64,000 nucleotides of DNA from Dryococelus australis (GCA_029891345.1 CM056994.1:56761251-56825250); one strand, 5' to 3'; positions 22,895 through 34,117 are shown, counted from the stretch's first letter. A program made the numbers and translations. Notes: generated by a model not told the origin, from the sequence alone.

Positions 22895-23385
22895 CACGCT
22901 GACATGTCAAAAGTCATGGGATACAGGCCATTCTCTATCCCTGTGAAGTGTAGCAACTCCTCTTGGACGAGACACATGTCGATAGGTGTTGACCCATAGC
23001 ACATGGATAGCTACAAACAGCTCTCTGATATTTGTAGGTGAAGAATGTTGGGTGTGAATGGACTTCCCAACCACTCCTCACAAATATTTCATGGGGTTCA
23101 TATCGGGCGAACGACATGGCCACAGCAGTTGTTGAAAATTTCCAGAATGCTCATCGAACCAATTCTGGACAACTTGGCCGATGACACAGTGGATTATCCT
23201 GCTGGAATATCCCATCGTGGTGATGGTACGTAGAGTCCACGATGGGCTGAAACGGCAATGCCGTGACCAGAACATACTACCTCAAACGATGTCAGAGCGC
23301 AACTGATAGAGATATAGGCACTTCCAAGAGGTAACGGTATGGTGACACCACCGATTACTGCTATAACCTGACTTTTCGCAAGTGT
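22895..23385 (-). pseudogene. Tc1-like transposase fragment
   Basis: Reading the minus strand from about 23320 down, the frames give FEVVCSGHGIAVSAH, then VVQNWFDEHSGNFQQLLWP, CRSPDMNPMKYL and, after frameshifts, ALWVNTYRHVSSKRSCYTS. These match the C-terminal half of Tc1-type transposases, where WFDEH...WP..SPDLNPIEHLW is a standard signature. The catalytic glutamate of that box is lysine here (MNPMKYL), and several frameshifts and stops are present, so the copy is dead. The terminal motif GACATGTCAAAAGTCATGGG at 22902-22921 is probably its end. The other side is cut by a family I MITE at 23387. Confidence 0.8.
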
Positions 23386-23386
23386 A

Positions 23387-23813
23387 AAGGCTGTTCACGA
23401 TAAAGTGAGCACTTTAGAAATCAACCTTTAAAAAAAAGTCACTGCTCCTACATAGGTACATATATTTTAACGGGCGCCCTGAGTGGCATGCGCCCAGTAA
23501 AGTTGGTAACGATGGATGGGAAAGTAGTTCCGTATCTTAACGTCGAAAAAAAGTGTTAGGTAACCATTCCTGATAACTAAAATTATATCTTTCGCTTTAT
23601 GTTTTTTAAATGCATCGAAGTGTAAAAAAGAGAAAATTTGTAAAATATTTACTTTTCTAACAATTCCACAGTTCCGCTTTGACCGACGCATAAATAAAGT
23701 GATGATACCCGTGACAATATTAATTTTACATAAGGCGGAAGAATACACAACGTGCATACAAGTAAAGCTTAAGCAAGACTTTCAAAAGTGTTCATTTTAC
23801 TGCGAATAGCCTA
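23387..23813 (+). mobile_element. MITE family I copy
   Basis: AAGGCTGTTCACGATAAAGT to TTTTACTGCGAATAGCCTA, TA on both sides (23385-23386 and 23814-23815). Complete internal family I sequence. It abuts the dead Tc1-like fragment. Confidence 0.9.
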
Positions 23814-24218
23814 TATATGCATATGGGAAGACATACACACAGCTCAGTAGGCGGTTTAGTAATGCACGAAGTAATGTTAGGTTACTTTTACTCATGTTGG
23901 GAAGATCAATGTTAAAAGTTTGGCAACCAAAACTTTTCGCCACTAGGTGAGCGCTAGTGTCGCATGTGTACCAGATCTTCTCTATTTGCTATTGAAAAAA
24001 AAACAACAGGATAATTGCAATAATCATAAACCAAATATAAAGTACTTTGTAACTATGTAAAATCTTTCTCTTTTAAAATTCACGTAGATCAAAATTTTAA
24101 TTGAAAGCCACCTTTCGGAACACTGCGCACCTAGCGGCGGGAATTTTCCCTACACCAAACTCTCCCATAAAAAATCTCGATTTGTTCCTAACCTGAGTAA
24201 AATAAAGCTTAAGCTGGA
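23814..24218. other. unassigned sequence
   Basis: AT-rich, nothing recognised. Confidence 0.4.
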
Positions 24219-24470
24219 GGGGACCAGGGTGTCTGAGCGGTTAGTCAGCTCGCCTCTCACCAAGGCGAACCGGGCTCAAACCCCTGCCGGGACACCGGAC
24301 CTTCGCATGTGGGAATCGTATGCTGGACGATGCCGTTGGTCGGCGGGTTTTCTCGGGTATCTCCCGTTTCCCCCGCCCTTCCATTCCGGCATTGCTCCAT
24401 ACTCACCCCAATCAACCTCGTCGGCTCTCAAGACCTCGCTGTTAAGAGCTGCCCAAATCTCTTGACTCAC
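24219..24470 (+). mobile_element. SINE family 1 copy (tRNA-derived)
   Basis: The 5' part GGGGACCAGGGTGTCTGAGC + GGTTAG contains a pol III A-box-like element, and GGGCTCAAACCCC serves as B box, so the head derives from a tRNA. After the head comes a conserved central domain: TGGACGATGCCGTTGGTCGG, then CGGGTTTTCTCGGGTATCTC and CCGTTTCCCCCGCCC. The 3' part CTCAAGACCTCGCTGTTAAG leads to CTCTTGACTCAC. Open frames across it are chance. It abuts an inverted-repeat element at 24475. Confidence 0.85.
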
Positions 24471-24474
24471 TTTA

Positions 24475-25343
24475 GCTGGGCTCACAACCGTCCATTTCAT
24501 CCGTCATACGCCCGTCCGTCCGGCGGTCACGTGATCTTCGACCAATCGCAGGGCAACAATTTTTTTTTTCTATCCGTCAACCCGTCAAATGTTTCTCAAG
24601 CGTTAACTTTCGACGGATGGACGGATGGGCCACCCACCGCCTTCTGACGACATTTCGTAGACGCGAATACGCACTTTGAAATAAAATGCAAGGCGACGGA
24701 TATGTGTTTATTTATCTTTGATGGTAAATTTAGGAATTTAAAATGTAAACAATACTTCAGTATAAATTCTTATCACGTAAAAAATTATTTTCCCAAAATG
24801 TTTCTCTCTTGAAAATGTATTTCTGTCCAAAATATACCTCCAACTAAATAAAGATCACGATGTTAAGTTGTCACACCGAATTTTGCCGTACGGATAGATT
24901 GACGGACAATGGATTGTTGTGAATCGCTTTCATCCGACTGACGGGTGCTATGGATGGCTGAGAGCATAGACTAAAGACGAGGTAGACCGATCTCGCTGGC
25001 TGCGCACAACCAATCTCCGTGTCCCAACATTGAACTGCTCTTCTGCCAACACGTCTAGCAAAAATTGGGTGTTTTGGGTTTGAGGTTAGACCACTGTTTA
25101 GTAAACAAGTGCTTTTGAGATGTTTTTATACTTCCTCTAACCAATTTGTAATGCTTTTTGATTACATTGAAACTGGTAAAAGTATTTTATTAATATAATA
25201 GTGCTTGTCATTTAAAAATTAAGATGTAAACAAATACGTTAGTCACTGTTGACCATGTGACTTTGACAGTTGTGTAGGATTGGGATAGGCCAATGGTGAG
25301 TACATGGGCAGAAGACTCTTTAGTCTATGGCTGAGAGTCCAGC
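24475..25343 (+). mobile_element. inverted-repeat element A (copy 1), carrying a nested insertion
   Basis: Left end GCTGGGCTCACAACCGTCCA; right end GTGCTATGGATGGCTGAGAG interrupted by the insertion at 24965-25329, then TCCAGC. TTTA flanks both sides (24471-24474, 25344-25347). Shared interior with copies 2 and 3: CACGTGATCTTCGACCAATC, TCTATCCGTCAACCCGTC, GACATTTCGTAGACGCGAAT and TTCCCAAAATGTTTCTCTC. A 4-bp TTAA-like target suggests piggyBac-type transposition. No transposase. Confidence 0.7.
24965..25329. mobile_element. 8-bp-TSD element nested in element A
   Basis: The ends CATAGACTAAAGA and TCTTTAGTCTATG are perfect 13-bp inverted repeats. The element is flanked by an exact 8-bp duplication GCTGAGAG (24957-24964 and 25330-25337), and removing it plus one duplicate restores the right end of element A. 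An 8-bp target duplication fits the hAT superfamily. 365 bp, no coding sequence. Confidence 0.85.
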
Positions 25344-25760
25344 TTTAGCAGCGTGTACAAGTCGCCATGGCTGCGTTGCGCAAGAGTCGCACGGGCGTTC
25401 ACAACGGGGCGTCGCGGTCTTTGTCCTCGGGAATCGCTCCAGATCTGCCGTGCCACGAGAGTACTACGTAGCGCGTAACACTTTCACACCCCCCTTCCCC
25501 CCTCATCATTGTTATTGTTGTTCCTTTTCCTTGCGGACACCTCGCCCGCCGTCACAGGATGTGAAGGGGATATGCCGTGGACCTTTTCCTCGAGCCGGAG
25601 GGGGGGGGGGGGAATGCTCGAAGGTAACGAACCTCTCGAGGTAACGAGTCTGTCGCGGCCTACAGCCCCCGGGCAGCCATCTTGTGGGAGCGCACGGCCA
25701 CCGCGGGACAAGGCCACTCAGTCCAGCTCGGTCGCACGTGGACCTGCTTCATGATGACCT
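25344..25760. other. CpG-rich island
   Basis: A 400-bp block with dense CpG, a 13-G run at about 25600 and several GGTAACGA motifs (25623, 25640) stands out from the AT-rich surroundings. Several frames stay open on both strands, as expected of GC-rich noncoding DNA. It may be a promoter/first-exon region. No protein recognised. Confidence 0.35.
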
Positions 25761-27479
25761 TTCGCGCCGAGAGATTTTCGTGTCATCATTGCGCTTAGTA
25801 ACGTCTCCGTTTTTATTTTAAGAGAAAAAAATTTACGGAAGAGAATCTTAAGCCTCGACTTCATTTCTGTTTCAGAAATCCTTCGTTTTCGCATCTTAAT
25901 TTCGGATTCATTGTAATTACTGATAATGTACGAGTTTAAGTATTGCATTTTACAAGTTGTATAAGATTTTTATGCTGAATTTTAATTGTGTGTTATCTGC
26001 TAGTTGTAAAGAGTCGATAACGAATTTTATATTTTATCAATAAGTCCCTGCCTTTTTGCAAGAAGGAAATAACACACAGTGCAAATTTTCTATAATCAAA
26101 CATTTCCAATAATACCTCCGAAACTGGAATTTTGCCACGAAAACGAAGAATTAAAAGAAAAGAAAAAGAGCTAAGCCGACCATTAACGTAAAAAAAAAAC
26201 CCCGCCAGATATGATCTAAATCGACACAAACACCCATAACTTACCCAAAGTTCGAACATAATCTTAACGTCCGGAATCATCGCCATAGCAATTTCAATCA
26301 AGGAAGTCGTCTTGCTATAATCCATCAATTTTTTTATAGTTAGTTAAAATATGTTCGACAGCCACAGAGGTCGCAAATTATATCTTCCACAGGCTCATTA
26401 ACACCAACATGTTTTAAATACACCTCTGTGGACGCCTACCACTGAATTATGTCTGCAGCGTCACAAATTGCAGGATCATCCACGGTCAACTTCATTCAGT
26501 ATCAACTTCAAATATGATTTTTTTATGTTCTTCCCCACAACCGTCCAAAAACAGTCTTTTTATTCATGAATAGGTAGGTTTTTTGTTTCGCATTTCTCAC
26601 TGACGCGACTATTTCTGAACGGACTTAATGTTTATTTCAATATAGCAACAGCACTTTCCCACGTGATATATTTTATGGAATTATCAACGATCAACTTAAC
26701 AATTTGTGATTACTCGCCTACTCTGATTTAAAATAAGAATTTCATTTGTCAATAACAAATTTTCGTAATTGGACCAGTTTAACTCTGCCGACTATAAGGC
26801 AAAGAAACTGCGGAAAACTGCCAAGTTTACAATTTTTTTTTCTGAATAGGACTTCCGGATGGCTATTTCACATAAAATATTTTGGCGATTAAAATTAAAC
26901 ACACAATTTTATTTTGTGCGGTTACAGTCATCACAAATTATAATATCAAGTTGGTTAAAACTCATTCATTATCACGAACTGAGGTAGGTCCAGATCAAAT
27001 CCCACAAAAGTGCCGATGAATTTCCTCAGTGTATTATGGGCTTGTAGGTAGGATGCAACGTTATTTCACAAACTCGCCAAATATGACTGGGGCCAAATAT
27101 TAGCGCCCGTTTATTACAGACAAATTTTGCTTATGCAAAAAAAAATTCCTGGTTGACCGAGCATGGGAGGAAGAAAACAGAGATTATTTTTTGGAGAATG
27201 TATTTTACTCTACAAGAATTTACGTACGGTTATACTCAGAGAAGATAAAGGTAACGCAAGGTTCTGATTACACAGTGCCTTTACTTTGTCTCAACTAAAA
27301 GAAATAAGCACAGCTTAGATCTTACGGCAGAACAGTAAAAATGTAAAACCCTGTAACTCATATAGCAAAGTGTTTCAATATTCAGATTTTTGCCTGCTAC
27401 AGCGATTCGTGCTCGAACCCGAGTGGATCCAAGCTCGGATATTCCACGTTCAAAAAACGCTACGGGCGTTATAAGAAGG
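25761..27479. other. unassigned AT-rich sequence
   Basis: The longest open frame is minus 25993-26328 (111 codons, hydrophobic and F/L-rich), with no recognisable domain. I do not support it as a gene. No repeat partner seen. Confidence 0.4.
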
Positions 27480-27481
27480 TA

Positions 27482-27917
27482 AAGGCTGTTCACGATAAAG
27501 CGAGCACTTTAGAAATGAACCTTAGAAAAGAGTCACTGTCCCTGCGTGCATATATTTTGATAGGCGCACTGAGTGACATGCGCCCAGTAGTGTTGGTAAT
27601 GAAGAATGGAAAGTTGTTTTATATCTTAACGTCGAATAAAAAGTGTAAGGTAACCATTTGTTATAACTTAAATTATTTCTTTCGCTTTCTTTTTCTTTTT
27701 TTTTCTTTTTTTTTACTGCATCGAAGTGTAATATTGAGCAGATTTGTAAAATATTTACTCTTCTAATAATTCCACAGCTTCACTTGGTCGACGCATCGAC
27801 AAAGTGATGAGGCCCGCGCAATGTTAATTTTACATAATGTGGACATTTACACAAAGTGCATACAAGTAGATCATAAGCTGGGCTTTCAAAAGTGCTTATT
27901 TCACCGTGAACAGCCGT
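27482..27917 (+). mobile_element. MITE family I copy
   Basis: AAGGCTGTTCACGATAAAGC to TTTCACCGTGAACAGCCGT, TA on both sides (27480-27481 and 27918-27919). Full family I interior with an expanded T-rich tract at about 27680-27713. Confidence 0.9.
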
Positions 27918-28440
27918 TAGTGAGTTTCCTAAGGGTTATGCATGGTTTACACGTACGCTGATCGACGCCGAACAGACAGAGCGGGAAACTTACAACATCC
28001 AATCAGAAACCCTCGCACGTGCCACGCAGGAAATTTGAGCTCACCCCGAAATTTCTGCTCGCGGAAAGAGCAGGCTTCGCCGATATTTCCCAAATGTCAG
28101 CAGGTTTCTATATTTTATACAACTTATTTCTTCGCTAATCTACGTGAATATATGTAGTCGTAACCGACAGAATCGTTAAATGTCTGTATTTACAATAACA
28201 TACGTGGCCATAAATGTTAATTTAAACATTTCTGTTATATAAATGGAGCATCCAATATCATCATGCTCCAACTCCAAAGTTGTGATTTCCCACTTTTTTT
28301 ATTCCAATTGATAGTATGTAGTACTATTTACCTACCCCAGTACTGATGCAAGCCGAATCCAGCGGAAACATGTGAAAAACCTGCAAGTAACATTCACCAT
28401 ATTCGGTTTCAAATATCAACCCCCCCCCCCCCCCGAACAC
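27918..28440. other. unassigned, poly(C) at 28422-28435
   Basis: The start (GGTTTACACGTACGCTGATC) resembles the ends of TTAA-type elements but no right end was found. A 14-C run precedes the pseudogene that follows. Confidence 0.35.
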
Positions 28441-28527
28441 CATTAGATGGGTTACTTTTATTCTTCATGTCACTTTATCTATGGCGTAGGGTGTAACTGC
28501 AGTTGGTATGCATATAGTGTTTACAAA

Positions 28528-30510
28528 ATGGCTTCTACAGATAGCTTGTCCGACAGTTCTGATGGAGACAGGTGTGATAAACGAAAAGCTGAGCCATCAA
28601 CATGGGAGGTGAATGTAAACAAAAGGCGCGGCTTACAAGGGAAAGAGTACTGTAACTACAAGGTTATTCGTCAACCTGCTGCAAAAACAGGAGCTAAATT
28701 CCGGTAAGTAAATAGAAAGATAGGTTATTATTTGTCAGTGATAGAGTCATTCTATAGAATGTGCTATTGTCTATGTGAACTGCAATACTATGGTGGTTTC
28801 TAGATGCCGAAGGAAGTGTGTAAAAAGACGAAGCGATGACGAGAAACAAAAACTCCTGGCCAAATTTTCAAGCTACCAGATAAGAACGCTCAGGATTATA
28901 GCTTGACCAAAATTATCACTCTTAGGCAATTTCAACGCCGACGTCCAATGAAGCTAAGGGATATAGATAAAACGGGTTTCTCTACGCGGCTCGCATAATA
29001 CATTTACAAGGTACGTTCAGTAAGTTATTGTTATTTCACTTCGTCCCAATGTTGATTTCGAGCAACAGAAACGTCTCCCTTGTTGCAATTGTGTGATGCT
29101 ATTTACATTATAAGCCACCAAATTAAAATGTTAATGTTTTTCATCAGGATACCTTGTGTGTAGAAACATTCATTGTCTGCCGAGAGACATTGGTATTAGA
29201 CGCACACGGGTTAGACGTCTGTCGAAACTAATGTACGATGGTGCCTCACCCAGAGAACAACGTAGATAACATCCCAACCCTCACCGAAGAATGGAAGAGG
29301 TGTGGCAGGAGAAGCTACGTTATCAAATGCTCACGTTCCTGTACAAGACCTCTCACTATGGACCACTAGGATGCAAAGTACGCTACTTGAGTGAAGAGCT
29401 AAATGTCATGGTAATGTACAAACTTTTTTTTGCAGAGATACTTTCCAGAAGAGTATTTGCGTGTTGCAGGAGACACGAGGCCAGAGGGCATTCGTTGTAA
29501 GGTTAAATACGAGTTATAGGAATTTCTTTAATACACATTGTGGTTATAGCTTCGGAAGGCCACGTGTAGATGTTTGTACCGCATGCGAAGAACAGGAGGC
29601 ATCTCTTCAGAATGAAACAACGCACAGGCGGAAGCAGGAATTTAAACAACACATGAAACTCAACAAACTGAAGGCGAAATCGTTTTATGAAGATCGTCGA
29701 AAGTTTGAAGAAAAGGCGATGACACTGAATGCCTGTCTTTCGATTTTCAGCAAAAATTTTCGTTTTCCTCATTTGCCTGCGAGTGAAATATACTACATGA
29801 GACAACTTTGGGGATACAACTTTTGCATTTACAGCGGCGAAGAACAGATAGGAACAATGTTCGTGTGGCCGGAATTTAAGGGGAATAAAGTAGTTAATGA
29901 GGTGCCGTCCTGTTTAGATTACTGTGTAAAACACGTATTTCCCGCAAATATGATAGAGCTACATATTTTCTCATATGCATCTGCGGGCCAAAATTTGAAC
30001 GCAACGTGGGCACAGCTTTATTCCCTGTGACCTTCTGTTTGATATTGTAGGTAAATTTAAAAAAAAAAAAAAACAACACGAAAAAGTTAAGTTTTATTCT
30101 GAATGGGAAGAAATTACCCGGGATAAGTTTGATGTTATTTCAATGAATGGTGACCATGTTCCGTGATTTCAAAGGCCACTTTCGCAGATTTTTCAAACAA
30201 TCAGTCACTAAACGGGGCATCAAGCTTCTGATATCAAGGCAAAATAAGTTGTATTACTCGGAGAATACAGCACGAAGCGAGGGTAACAAAATCAATGGAG
30301 GGAACATTGTGGGAATCTGTTTGCATTAAGAAGAAGGGCACAGAAATCAAGTTTCCTACACAAGCGTTATACAAGAACATGCTGCCAATCAAACCTGCGA
30401 AGCTATCCGATGTTAAGAAACTTTGTAAATTTCTTACAGTAGAGTCCCAAGCTGTCATAGATTCTCTAACAGCAGAAGAAGGTGACCAAAGGAGTGGTGG
30501 TGAAAGTTAA
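28528..30510 (+). pseudogene. DUF7869-type transposase-like pseudogene with one GT-AG intron
   Basis: Family-like order is preserved in pieces. Exon 1 (28528-28703) encodes MASTDSLSDSSDGDRCDKRK through KTGAKFR. A 100-nt intron (28704-28803, GTAAGT...TTTCTAG, phase 2) joins in frame to CRRKCVKRRSDDEKQKLLAKF and then a stop. Further pieces are EKLRYQMLTFLYKTSHYGPL (about 29309), YRNFFNTHCGYSFGRPRVDV with a CTACEEQ cysteine pair (about 29514), HLPASEIYYMRQLWGYNFCI, MFVWPEFKGNKVVNEVPS, and a C-terminal LPIKPAKLSDVKKL (about 30382). Frames change between pieces. The positions where relatives carry acidic residues (before the N of FSKNF, and in the IFSDxxxGQN box) read S/I and IFSYASAGQN, so it is catalytically dead. 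Relatives are widespread in insect genomes as transposon-derived multicopy genes. Confidence 0.75.
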
Positions 30511-31310
30511 TATCGTTAACAGCAATCCACAGATGTTAATTAGAGGACTATATTAACACATTCGTCTATCTGCTATTTGTAGGGAAATACTAAATGTCAA
30601 TAAAATGGTAGTAGCATTATTGCTTATGTTATTTATTGCATTATATTAAAAACAATATTGTATTTTCAAAAACCAAGTGTCAAACTAACCCAACTCCTGA
30701 TTCCTTTACATGCTGTACCGTATTTCCTAGTGAGTTTATATATGTTTGTATAGCCTCCTTTGTATCATGCTTCCAAGGTTTACAACTACGCATGACATCA
30801 TTCAGCAACTGTTTACATTACACTCGTGAGAGAAAAATATCCCTGCAGCAAAATATTATGTAAAGGAGTTGGGCCTTTTTCATATTGGATGACTCAAATG
30901 CAGTTTCTCAATGAACCGATAGGTAGCACTAAACTGGAAAGTATTTTTGAAAGTATAATACGAAATTAGTTTTTTTTAAATAATTTAGTACAAATTTGCA
31001 CCGCAACGGAATTAATAAAATATGGTAAGTAGAAACATGGCAGCATATAATTTGTTGCTCATCACTTATTTTGGAATGTTCGTATTAAAAATAACGACTA
31101 AACAGTGTGGTCGTAAACAGTCTGTAACCAAATAACAAAATGGTAACGCATAAATATCTGCTTACACGTGAACAACCATAGGTTCTATCCGCTGACAGTT
31201 CGGCGTTATCGGTGTACAGTAGATGTGAATTAAGCATTAAGGCCTATTCACCAAATCCATGAGCTTTTCCGTCCACGAGACATTCCAACCCGTCAATTAG
31301 TCGGGACTGA
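30511..31310. other. unassigned AT-rich sequence
   Basis: Follows the pseudogene; AATAAAA at 30599 could be its old polyadenylation signal. Nothing else recognised. Confidence 0.4.
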
Positions 31311-31318
31311 CATGTCTG

Positions 31319-31950
31319 CAGTGTTGCCAACATTACTGTAAATAATTGTTACCACTTTATAAAAATTATGCTACTTTAAAAAAAATGCTACTTTTAAGAA
31401 AACTATGTAAAGTTAGACATGTTAAGGTAAACGATATTGCTTTTTTAATACATCAATAAAAGAAATGAACCCATTTATTTTTAAATAAAGAACCTAAATT
31501 AAGTATGGCATTAAAATGATATTATTTTTATTATTACTTAGTTTTCATTTACGTTTCTTTCAAGATTTGTATAAATACACGTATATATAAGCAATACTAT
31601 TTTTAAATAATCATTTATTGCTAGGGAAGAGCTTCGTCCTATTTATCACGATCGTCAGCAGAAATAGCTGCTGATTAAAAAAAAAGGGTATTGGTACTGG
31701 GTTACAATAATTACTTTATCATGTAAGCTATCATAGTTTTTCTTGAAATGAAGCCTGTGGGGTATTCAGACTCCTTTCCATGCCTTGGTACAAGTGTGCC
31801 ATTAATTGTGGAAGTGATAATGTGGTTGCAGTACTTACAGAAATGACGCTACTTTTGCGTAGCATAACAGCCTTTGTATGCCACATGCCACAGTAACCCA
31901 AAAAAAAAAGTGCTACATGTAGCATAATTATGCTACGGTTGGCAACACTG
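31319..31950. mobile_element. hAT element (non-autonomous)
   Basis: The ends CAGTGTTGCCAAC and GTTGGCAACACTG are perfect 13-bp inverted repeats of the classic hAT type. An exact 8-bp target duplication CATGTCTG lies on each side (31311-31318 and 31951-31958). Subterminal TTATGCTAC / GTAGCATAA boxes occur in inverted orientation near both ends (31361, 31920). At 632 bp it has no transposase; the 64-codon minus frame is not recognised. Confidence 0.92.
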
Positions 31951-31958
31951 CATGTCTG

Positions 31959-32740
31959 TCGATTCGGCTTGGGTAGCCGGCGCCTCTTAACGTCGACTTC
32001 CTCTCTTCTTATCCTTATCTCCCTGCTTCAAGAGGAGGATGAAAGAACGTTGGCTACTTTTTATGTACCTTAAGCGTGTTCCTTTACGAGTATTTCAATT
32101 TATCGACTTGGAAAAAGTGTGTGTATATATCTTAACTCGGACTATTAACCACTTGCTTGACATTTTTGGCGCTTAATATCCACGTATTGACTTTGGTGAT
32201 TATCCAATCGTCGCCGGTTCGACGTCCTCGCAGTAATATCACGACGTCTGAACGATCACGGCCGCCTTTTACTTGCGGTTGGCAGATATTTATTTCCGGT
32301 TATTGTTTACAAACATCTCCGCGTTCTCTCGGATAAACAGGGGAATGGACGGGCTCTCTCATGAGGGGTTCGAACCCATGACCTCTCGGACCGTTATGCT
32401 GGATTCGTATGTGGCGTGACAGTCGCAACGCGCAAGATCGTCAGCCAATCAGAATCAAGATCATTTTTGCCGCGGATGTGACAAACGTGGCCGACGCGAC
32501 AGAATTTCAGATTAGAAAGTATTTCTGTTCTTTTCGTGTCGCGACCGCGGCAGACTGGGAAAACGGCTAGAAAATACTGATCACACAGTTAAAATGGCGC
32601 TTGAGATTCCTAGTATTTTAAAATAGATATCTTCAGAGCCAGATGAAACATCATCAGTACCAAAAACGAAAAAATAACATGGCTGATGGTCGCCATCTTC
32701 TTGCTTGCCGAACGTGTCCATTAAAACGAGGATAATTTTC
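31959..32740. other. unassigned, with a tRNA-like B box
   Basis: GGGGTTCGAACCCATGACCT at 32366-32385 contains a pol III B-box-like palindromic core, so an old tRNA-derived SINE may lie here on either strand; no A box was found with confidence. The rest is CpG-moderate sequence with no gene. Confidence 0.3.
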
Positions 32741-32834
32741 TTAAGCTGGACTCACAACCATCCGCCGCATCAGTCAGTAGCCCGTCCGTCTGACGGTCAC
32801 GTGACCTTCAAGCAATCTCAAGGCCACTTTTTTT

Positions 32835-33703
32835 GACGTGAATACGTCTTTAAATTTGCAACCATAGTGGTAGGCAATGCAGAAAATCCGATGATAACAA
32901 AATCGGGGGATACAGTTTGGCATTGCAGCTCCGAATCTATCGTCTACATTCAAAATTCAATTACACCATTCGAAGATTGCCAAAGGATCAAAGAATGTGT
33001 TACGTTGAGTGAGGACTGTGAAGAATTGCACGCCGCAGGGGGGGGGGAGGGGGACACCGCAATTTTGAGTTCGTTTAGCCTCGTCTCATAACTTCTGCGT
33101 AGTATAACTTTTGACTAGGAGAGGCTACGACTCTCGTTTAGGTTACAATCGACAGCTCTCATCGAGATCAATCGATTGCGTGTATAAAAACATTTGTATG
33201 GCATGGTTATGGTGAAATTGTATGCGTTTAATGTAAAATTTTCGGCCCATACGCGTCGAAAAGCCAAGTCGAAATACAGAAATCGTATACGGTTGGAAAG
33301 AGCATCTCAAAAGCAATCCAGTGATACAGGCTGTTCACGGTAAAGTGAACACTTTTTAAGGCCCTTTCAACAGGCATTAATCATTAATAAATATATATTA
33401 TTGCAGCCTCAGGCATTAAATTTTGAGGATGGGGAAATATATACACCGTGTTTATTATTCACATTGCAATGTTTATATTAAAAGGTAGAAGGAAGATGAA
33501 AATTTGACGAAAGGAAAAATTTATAATGGCCTTAAAAAGTGCTCACTTTACCGTGAACAGCCTATACCCATAAAACCCCATATGATCGAGTGAAACGGTG
33601 CCAGGAACGTAAAAAAAATATCAAGGCGTCCGAGCGCGTCAACGTAGACGTATTCACGCAAAACAAATTGCCGTGTCCCCAACACAGCAAACCCCAATTT
33701 TTT
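32835..33703 (+). mobile_element. dispersed repeat C (copy 1)
   Basis: Matches 58563-59247 over its full length apart from the MITE insertion. It begins GACGTGAATACGTCTTTAAA and has AGACGTATTCACGCAAAAC near its right side, so GACGTGAATACGTCT / AGACGTATTCACG form an inverted pair, with about 45 bp more beyond it. Overlapping open frames exist on both strands and are conserved between the copies, but no known domain is visible. A G-rich run at 33038-33050 differs in length between copies. Confidence 0.75.
33327..33564 (-). mobile_element. MITE family II copy with a paralogous empty site
   Basis: CAGGCTGTTCACGGTAAAGT to TTTACCGTGAACAGCCTA with TA at 33325-33326 and 33565-33566. In repeat C copy 2 (59098-59108) the same place reads GGGATACCCATG with one TA and no insertion, which fixes the borders and the TA duplication. 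The interior matches family II in reverse orientation. Confidence 0.95.
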
Positions 33704-34117
33704 GCTATCCGTCAAATCAGTCAAATATTTCTCAAGCACTTTCGATGGACGGACGAGTGGGCAACCGCCTCCTGACGACATTCCGTAGACGCGAATACGC
33801 ACGTCGAAATAAAAATCAAGGATGTGGATCTTTGGTGGTACATTTAGGAATCTAAAATATAAGCAATAATTCAGCATAAATTCTTAGCACGTAAAAAATT
33901 ATTTTCCCAAAAAGTTTCTCTCTTGAAAATGCATTTCCAACCAAAATATACCGCCAACTAAAGAAAGATCAGGATGTTAAGTTGTCACACTGAAATTTCA
34001 CCATGCAGAAGGATTGACGGTCGACGGATTGTCGTGAATCACTTTGAACCGACGCGACGGATGGAAACACAGACGGATGACTGATTTACGTGTGCGACGG
34101 ATGGTTGTGAGTCCAGC

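Larger units (their letters stand above)
32745..34117 (+). mobile_element. inverted-repeat element A (copy 2), host of two nested insertions
   Basis: Left end GCTGGACTCACAACCATCCG (preceded by TTAA), right end CGGATGGTTGTGAGTCCAGC. The interior matches copy 1 (CACGTGACCTTCAAGCAATC, then after an insertion GCTATCCGTCAAATCAGTCA, GACATTCCGTAGACGCGAAT, TTCCCAAAAAGTTTCTCTC). Element C is inserted at 32835-33703, and element C itself contains a family II MITE at 33327-33564. Confidence 0.8.

Noticed and set aside
25993-26328. 111-codon minus-strand ORF
   Set aside because: AT-rich, hydrophobic, no domain or splice context; likely chance.
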